This document shows positions 61,028 to 64,000 of a DNA stretch of 64,000 nt, in pieces. Numbering within the stretch: position 1 is the first letter of the stretch; the number at the start of each line of letters is the position of its first letter. The stretch covers positions 5,766,001 through 5,830,000 of the forward strand of contig NZ_JAMOAO010000001.1 in the NCBI RefSeq assembly GCF_030555055.1, written 5' to 3'. Made by a program: the position numbers and the translations under genes. The notes below the pieces were generated by a model. It worked only from the letters and a program-made list of their open reading frames with translations. It was not told where the DNA came from and did not search any database. This DNA is from Nocardiopsis sp. YSL2 (GTDB lineage: Bacteria > Actinomycetota > Actinomycetes > Streptosporangiales > Streptosporangiaceae).

Positions 61028-61534
61028 TCAGGTGGGACGCCAGGGAGTGCCGGTGTTGTCGTTGATGTCCTCGGCCGCGACCTGGCGGAGCTGGCGCGAG
61101 AGGTCGGACAGGGCACGCGAGACGGCGAGCTCCTCCCCGATCTCGGGTACGTCGACATCGGCGGGGTGCTTGCGAGACATTCCGTGTCCTCGGAGCGCCG
61201 TTCCGTCGTCGGCGACCAGACCGACCTCGGCCCAGGTCCGCGCGGTGTCGCCCTCGGTCTCCTCCGCGACGACGACGTCGACGTCCCAGCGCTTCATGGT
61301 CTGCATGGCTTCCGTCCCCTCCGTGTCCGCGCCCGTGCGGCCGGGCGTGTGTTCGATGTGCGCGTCCGGCCCCGGGTAGACCAGGGCGTCGTGCCCGCCG
61401 ACGGGGTCCAGCCAGTGCACCTGGTACGGCGGGGACCCGCCGTCGCCCTGGACCCCGGTGACGACGCCCGTCCGGCGGTGGGCGTCGGCACGCGGGCTCT
61501 CGACGACGAGTCGGTCTCCTACCTCTGCTCGCAT
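61028..61534 (-). CDS. DUF1918-DUF1876 fusion protein
   Basis: 168 aa: residues 1-60 are DUF1918 (MRAEVGDRLVVES; RRTGVVTGVQGDGGSPPYQV; WLDPVGGHDALVYPGPDAHI), residues 76-155 are DUF1876 (KRWDVDVVVAEETEGDTART; GMSRKHPADVDVPEIGEELA), a small dsRBD-like fold. The two are usually separate in actinobacteria. ATG 61534 has GGGGGAAC upstream. Function unknown. Confidence 0.88.
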   Translation of the reverse strand: MRAEVGDRLVVESPRADAHRRTGVVTGVQGDGGSPPYQVHWLDPVGGHDALVYPGPDAHIEHTPGRTGADTEGTEAMQTMKRWDVDVVVAEETEGDTARTWAEVGLVADDGTALRGHGMSRKHPADVDVPEIGEELAVSRALSDLSRQLRQVAAEDINDNTGTPWRPT

Positions 61535-61676
61535 GTGTTCCCCCACGAAATGGTCGGTTACCTCCATCTTCCGCACCCGGCGGCCCCAGGTCCGGGGTCT
61601 TGGAGATTTCGTATCCGGCAGGTGGAGAGGTTTTTGCCCGGCCGGAGCGGGGAGCGCCTCCTGGTAGCGTCACGGC

Positions 61677-62336
61677 GTGGCCCAGCACTACTTCGACTCC
61701 GCTCCCGACGCCGCCAGCCGGCCCTCCACCGCCGACCTGGTCCTACCCGACCTGCACCTTCGGCTGCACACCGACCGCGGTGTGTTCTCGCCCGACAAGG
61801 TCGACCTGGGCACGCGCGTGCTGTTGGAGACCGTGCCGGCGCCCCCGTCCCAGGGGCGCCTGCTGGACCTGGGCTGCGGCTACGGGCCCATCGCGCTGAC
61901 GATGGCCTCCCGCGCCCCGCGGGCGCGGGTGCTCGGTGTGGACGTCAACGCGCGAGCCGTGGGGCTGGCGCGGCGCAACGCCGCCGAGTACGGGCTCGCG
62001 CACGCCCGGTTCGCGGTCGTCTCCACCGAGGGCCGTCCCACGGCCGGGCCGGAGGAGGCCGGGCCGGAAGGGGCCGAGCCCGCCGCCGGGGAGCTGGAGG
62101 GGCCCTTCGACGCGGTCTGGTCCAATCCGCCCATCCGCGTGGGCAAGGGCGTGCTGCACTCGATGCTGCGCACCTGGCTGGGCCGGCTCACCCCGGAGGG
62201 GACGGCCCACCTGGTGGTCCAGCGCCACCTGGGCGCGGACTCGCTCCAGAAGTGGCTGGACGCCCAGGGCCTGCCGGCCGAGCGCGTCGCCTCGCGGGCG
62301 GGATACCGCGTCCTGGCGGTACGCCGCGCGAGGTGA
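61677..62336 (+). CDS. RsmC-like class I methyltransferase
   Basis: 219 aa: LDLGCGYGPIALTMASRAPR is motif I and SNPPIRVGKGVLHSML contains the NPPI(R) catalytic motif of the RsmC/RlmG rRNA guanine-N2 methyltransferases. A 30-residue Glu/Gly/Pro-rich insertion lies between them (about 115-140). TAGCGT (61665-61670) ends 6 nt before the GTG, so it is leaderless. Confidence 0.9.
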   Translation: MAQHYFDSAPDAASRPSTADLVLPDLHLRLHTDRGVFSPDKVDLGTRVLLETVPAPPSQGRLLDLGCGYGPIALTMASRAPRARVLGVDVNARAVGLARRNAAEYGLAHARFAVVSTEGRPTAGPEEAGPEGAEPAAGELEGPFDAVWSNPPIRVGKGVLHSMLRTWLGRLTPEGTAHLVVQRHLGADSLQKWLDAQGLPAERVASRAGYRVLAVRRAR

Positions 62337-62480
62337 CCCGCGCGTCCGTCCCGCGCTGAGGCTTCCATCCGCACAGGTGTGCCCGGTCCCCGCGTGCGAG
62401 GCGCGCGGCCGACCAGTATCCTGTTGCGAACACCGACCCCGGGGCCGCCCGGGGCTGACCCGCTGAGGAACACACCGCAG

Positions 62481-63041
62481 TTGAGCACGCAGTTGCGTCC
62501 CACCGACGTCAAACGCCTGAACCGCCAGTGGCGCAGGCGCACCGAGGGTCGTCTGGCCCTTCTGGTGGAGTCCGTCACCCAGCCGTACAACCTGGGCTCG
62601 ATCCTGCGTACCTGCGCGACCTTCGGCGTCGACCGGCTCTGGCTCACCGGTAACAGCGCCGACCCCGACGATCCCAAGGTCGGCAAGACCGCGCTGGGCA
62701 CCGGCGCGAAGGTGGCGCACACGCGCACCGCCTCCACCGCCGACGCCCTGTCCGCGGCGCGCGGCGAGGGATTCAAGGTCGTCGCGGTGGAACTGGCCTC
62801 CGGCGCGGTGCCGCTGCACGCCGCCCCGCTGGAGCCGGACGTGTGTCTGGCCGTGGGAGCCGAGGACCACGGCTGCTCCCCGGCCCTGTTGTCCGGCGCG
62901 GACGCGGTGACCTACATTCCGCAGATCGGCCGGGTCGGATCGCTGAACGTGGCCGTGGCCACCGCGATCGCGCTCGCCGAGGCCCGTCGGCGCGAATGGG
63001 CGGTCTTCGGCGCGGAGGCCGACGCGCCCGTCGGGCGCTGA
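62481..63041 (+). CDS. SpoU/TrmH-family RNA methyltransferase
   Basis: 186 aa SPOUT methyltransferase with the three family motifs: QPYNLGSILRTCATFGVD, VGAEDHGCSPALL and IPQIGRVGSLNVAVATAIAL. It resembles TrmH-type 2'-O-methyltransferases of tRNA or rRNA. The TTG at 62481 is chosen because TGAGGA lies upstream and homology starts there; TATCCT (62417-62422) is a likely -10 box. Confidence 0.88.
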   Translation: MSTQLRPTDVKRLNRQWRRRTEGRLALLVESVTQPYNLGSILRTCATFGVDRLWLTGNSADPDDPKVGKTALGTGAKVAHTRTASTADALSAARGEGFKVVAVELASGAVPLHAAPLEPDVCLAVGAEDHGCSPALLSGADAVTYIPQIGRVGSLNVAVATAIALAEARRREWAVFGAEADAPVGR

Positions 63042-63134
63042 GCGGGAACTTTTCGCCCGCCCTCCAGCGTCTTTTCTGACACCTGGACCACTTCGATCAC
63101 ATCAACAACGCGCACATGCGCAGAGAGAGGAACA

Positions 63135-63272
63135 GTGGACCCGTCCCGAAGTACCAACAGCATCCCGCAGGGATGCTGTGACCCTGACTCCGACGAGCCC
63201 CCTTCTCCCAGGGGCGCGCACCTGATCGGCACTCCCGCCGCTAGGCGGGGCGAGGCGGTGCGTGCCCGATGA
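63135..63272 (+). CDS. Putative 45-aa leader ORF coupled to CNNM gene
   Basis: GTG 63135 follows GAGAGAGGAA and opens a 45-codon frame (NSIPQGCCDPDSDE in the middle) whose TGA overlaps the ATG of the next gene (ATGA). A 10-bp perfect hairpin (ACAGCATCCC-GCA-GGGATGCTGT, 63157-63179) lies inside it. Together these look like a translated leader, possibly an attenuator; the Cys-Cys pair falls in the hairpin's 3' arm. Confidence 0.4.
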   Translation: MDPSRSTNSIPQGCCDPDSDEPPSPRGAHLIGTPAARRGEAVRAR

Positions 63273-64000
63273 GCACCGTTCTCAGTATCGCCTTCGGGGC
63301 ACTGGTGGTCTTCGTGATCACCGCGGCGACGGGCTACTTCGTCGCCCAGGAATTCGGCTACATGGCCGTGGACCGTTCGCGTCTGCGCGCCAGGGCCGCG
63401 GCCGGGGACGCGGGGGCCGTACGGACCCTGCGGATCACGGACCGCACGTCGTTCATGCTCTCCGGCGCCCAGTTGGGCATCACCGTGACGGGTCTTCTGG
63501 TCGGTTACGTGGCCGAGCCGATGATCGGACAGGGTGTGGGTGAGCTCCTCGGCGGTGTGGGGGTCCCCACAGGGACCGGCGTGGCCGTCGGTACCGTCCT
63601 CGCGCTGCTGTTCTCGACCATCGTGCAGATGGTCTTCGGTGAGCTCTTCCCCAAGAACCTGGCGATCGCGCGGCCCGAACCCGTGGCCCGCGCCCTGTCA
63701 CTGTCCACGGGGATCTACCTGAGGATCTTCGGCCCGCTCATCTGGCTGTTCGACCAGGCGGCGATCCTGCTGCTCAAGGCGGTGCGGATCGAACCGGTCG
63801 AGGACGTCCAGCACGCGGCCACGCCGCGTGACCTGGAGAGCATCATCGCCGAGTCCCGCGAGAGCGGGGACCTGCCGGCGGAGCTGTCCACCCTGTTGGA
63901 CCGCACCCTGGACTTCCACGACCGCACGGCCGGGCACGCGATGATCCCGCGCCCCGAGGTGACGACCGTGGAGGAGGGCGATCCGGTCAGCCGGGTCGTG
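63269..64000 (+). CDS. CNNM/HlyC-type transporter-associated protein, partial
   Basis: First 244 codons of a DUF21 (CNNM) plus CBS protein. Membrane segments at the start (TVLSIAFGALVVFVITAATG), MLSGAQLGITVTGLLVGYVA and VQMVFGELFPKNLAIARPEP are DUF21 hallmarks; HAMIPRPEVTTVEEGDPVSR begins the first CBS domain. Family roles: magnesium or cobalt homeostasis. The end lies beyond the window. Confidence 0.92.
   Translation, partial: MSTVLSIAFGALVVFVITAATGYFVAQEFGYMAVDRSRLRARAAAGDAGAVRTLRITDRTSFMLSGAQLGITVTGLLVGYVAEPMIGQGVGELLGGVGVPTGTGVAVGTVLALLFSTIVQMVFGELFPKNLAIARPEPVARALSLSTGIYLRIFGPLIWLFDQAAILLLKAVRIEPVEDVQHAATPRDLESIIAESRESGDLPAELSTLLDRTLDFHDRTAGHAMIPRPEVTTVEEGDPVSRVV

Noticed and set aside
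63157..63179. Hairpin before the CNNM gene as a magnesium riboswitch (M-box)
   Set aside because: One simple 10-bp hairpin inside a translated frame lacks the multi-helix M-box architecture.

Overview
The window is high-GC actinobacterial DNA. Very high GC at third codon positions, frequent GTG starts, many -10-like TAGNNT/TANNNT boxes ending 6-7 nt before a start codon (leaderless genes), a MetPS-type transporter pair, SoxR, F420/FMN-type oxidoreductases and DUF families typical of Actinomycetota suggest a Nocardiopsaceae-like filamentous actinomycete (Nocardiopsis/Streptomonospora type). That placement is inference from gene style; there is no rRNA gene here. No tRNA, rRNA or CRISPR array was found.

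Layout. 1-4.2 kb (minus): an operon for an unidentified sugar or cyclitol (Gfo/Idh/MocA dehydrogenase, DUF993, TIM-barrel isomerase, KdgD-like dehydratase) behind a LacI-type operator. 4.3-14.6 kb: housekeeping and accessory singletons: pirin, a sodium symporter with its 37-aa partner, a PfpI hydrolase, a MOSC protein, an NmrA-type reductase, a Mut7-C RNase-like protein, a WYL regulator, a glyoxalase-fold protein, an alpha/beta hydrolase and an exported orphan. 14.6-19.4 kb: a scarred zone with an orphan promoter/operator, a 14-bp-arm palindrome, a broken serine resolvase and a Tn3 transposase relic, surrounding a TetR-controlled divergent cluster (two methyltransferase-like genes and a thioredoxin-reductase-like flavoprotein). 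19.4-31.3 kb: SDR/XRE, hydrolase, excisionase-like HTH, RNase Z, a HemK-like methyltransferase, ArsR-like HTH, PPOX protein, SHOCT protein, adenine deaminase, DUF2332, a degenerate ABC ATPase and SoxR, with several pseudogene scars.

31.9-36.3 kb holds the most interesting locus: three same-strand genes encoding (i) a 365-aa helical protein resembling the xenorhabdolysin A / ClyA-like alpha-pore-forming toxins, (ii) a 768-aa protein with a beta-rich N-terminus, a long helical core carrying one hydrophobic hairpin, and a C-terminal beta domain reminiscent of the Tc-toxin TcA C-terminus, and (iii) an unrecognised 263-aa protein. I read this as a candidate multi-component pore-forming toxin. Forty-six bases after its last stop lies a structurally complete 4,842-bp Tn3-family transposon (38-bp inverted repeats, 5-bp ATCAA duplication, TnpA, an MFS exporter, and the 3' half of a tyrosine recombinase).

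41.2-64 kb returns to chromosomal backbone: RNase HI, peptide deformylase, SUKH protein, a NarL-type two-component system, a catalytically degenerate AMP-ligase-family protein, a Bcr/CflA exporter, a HipA-like kinase with DUF3037 partner, a membrane-anchored orphan of lower GC with a short direct repeat on either side, a kinase-like membrane pseudoenzyme, a TnpB (IS200/IS605) remnant, a MoxR-DUF58-VWA operon, HAD and Nudix hydrolases, an APC permease, DUF1918/DUF1876, an RsmC-like and a SpoU-like methyltransferase, and the start of a CNNM/HlyC-type protein. Several operons contain very short ATGA-coupled reading frames that may be real small genes.
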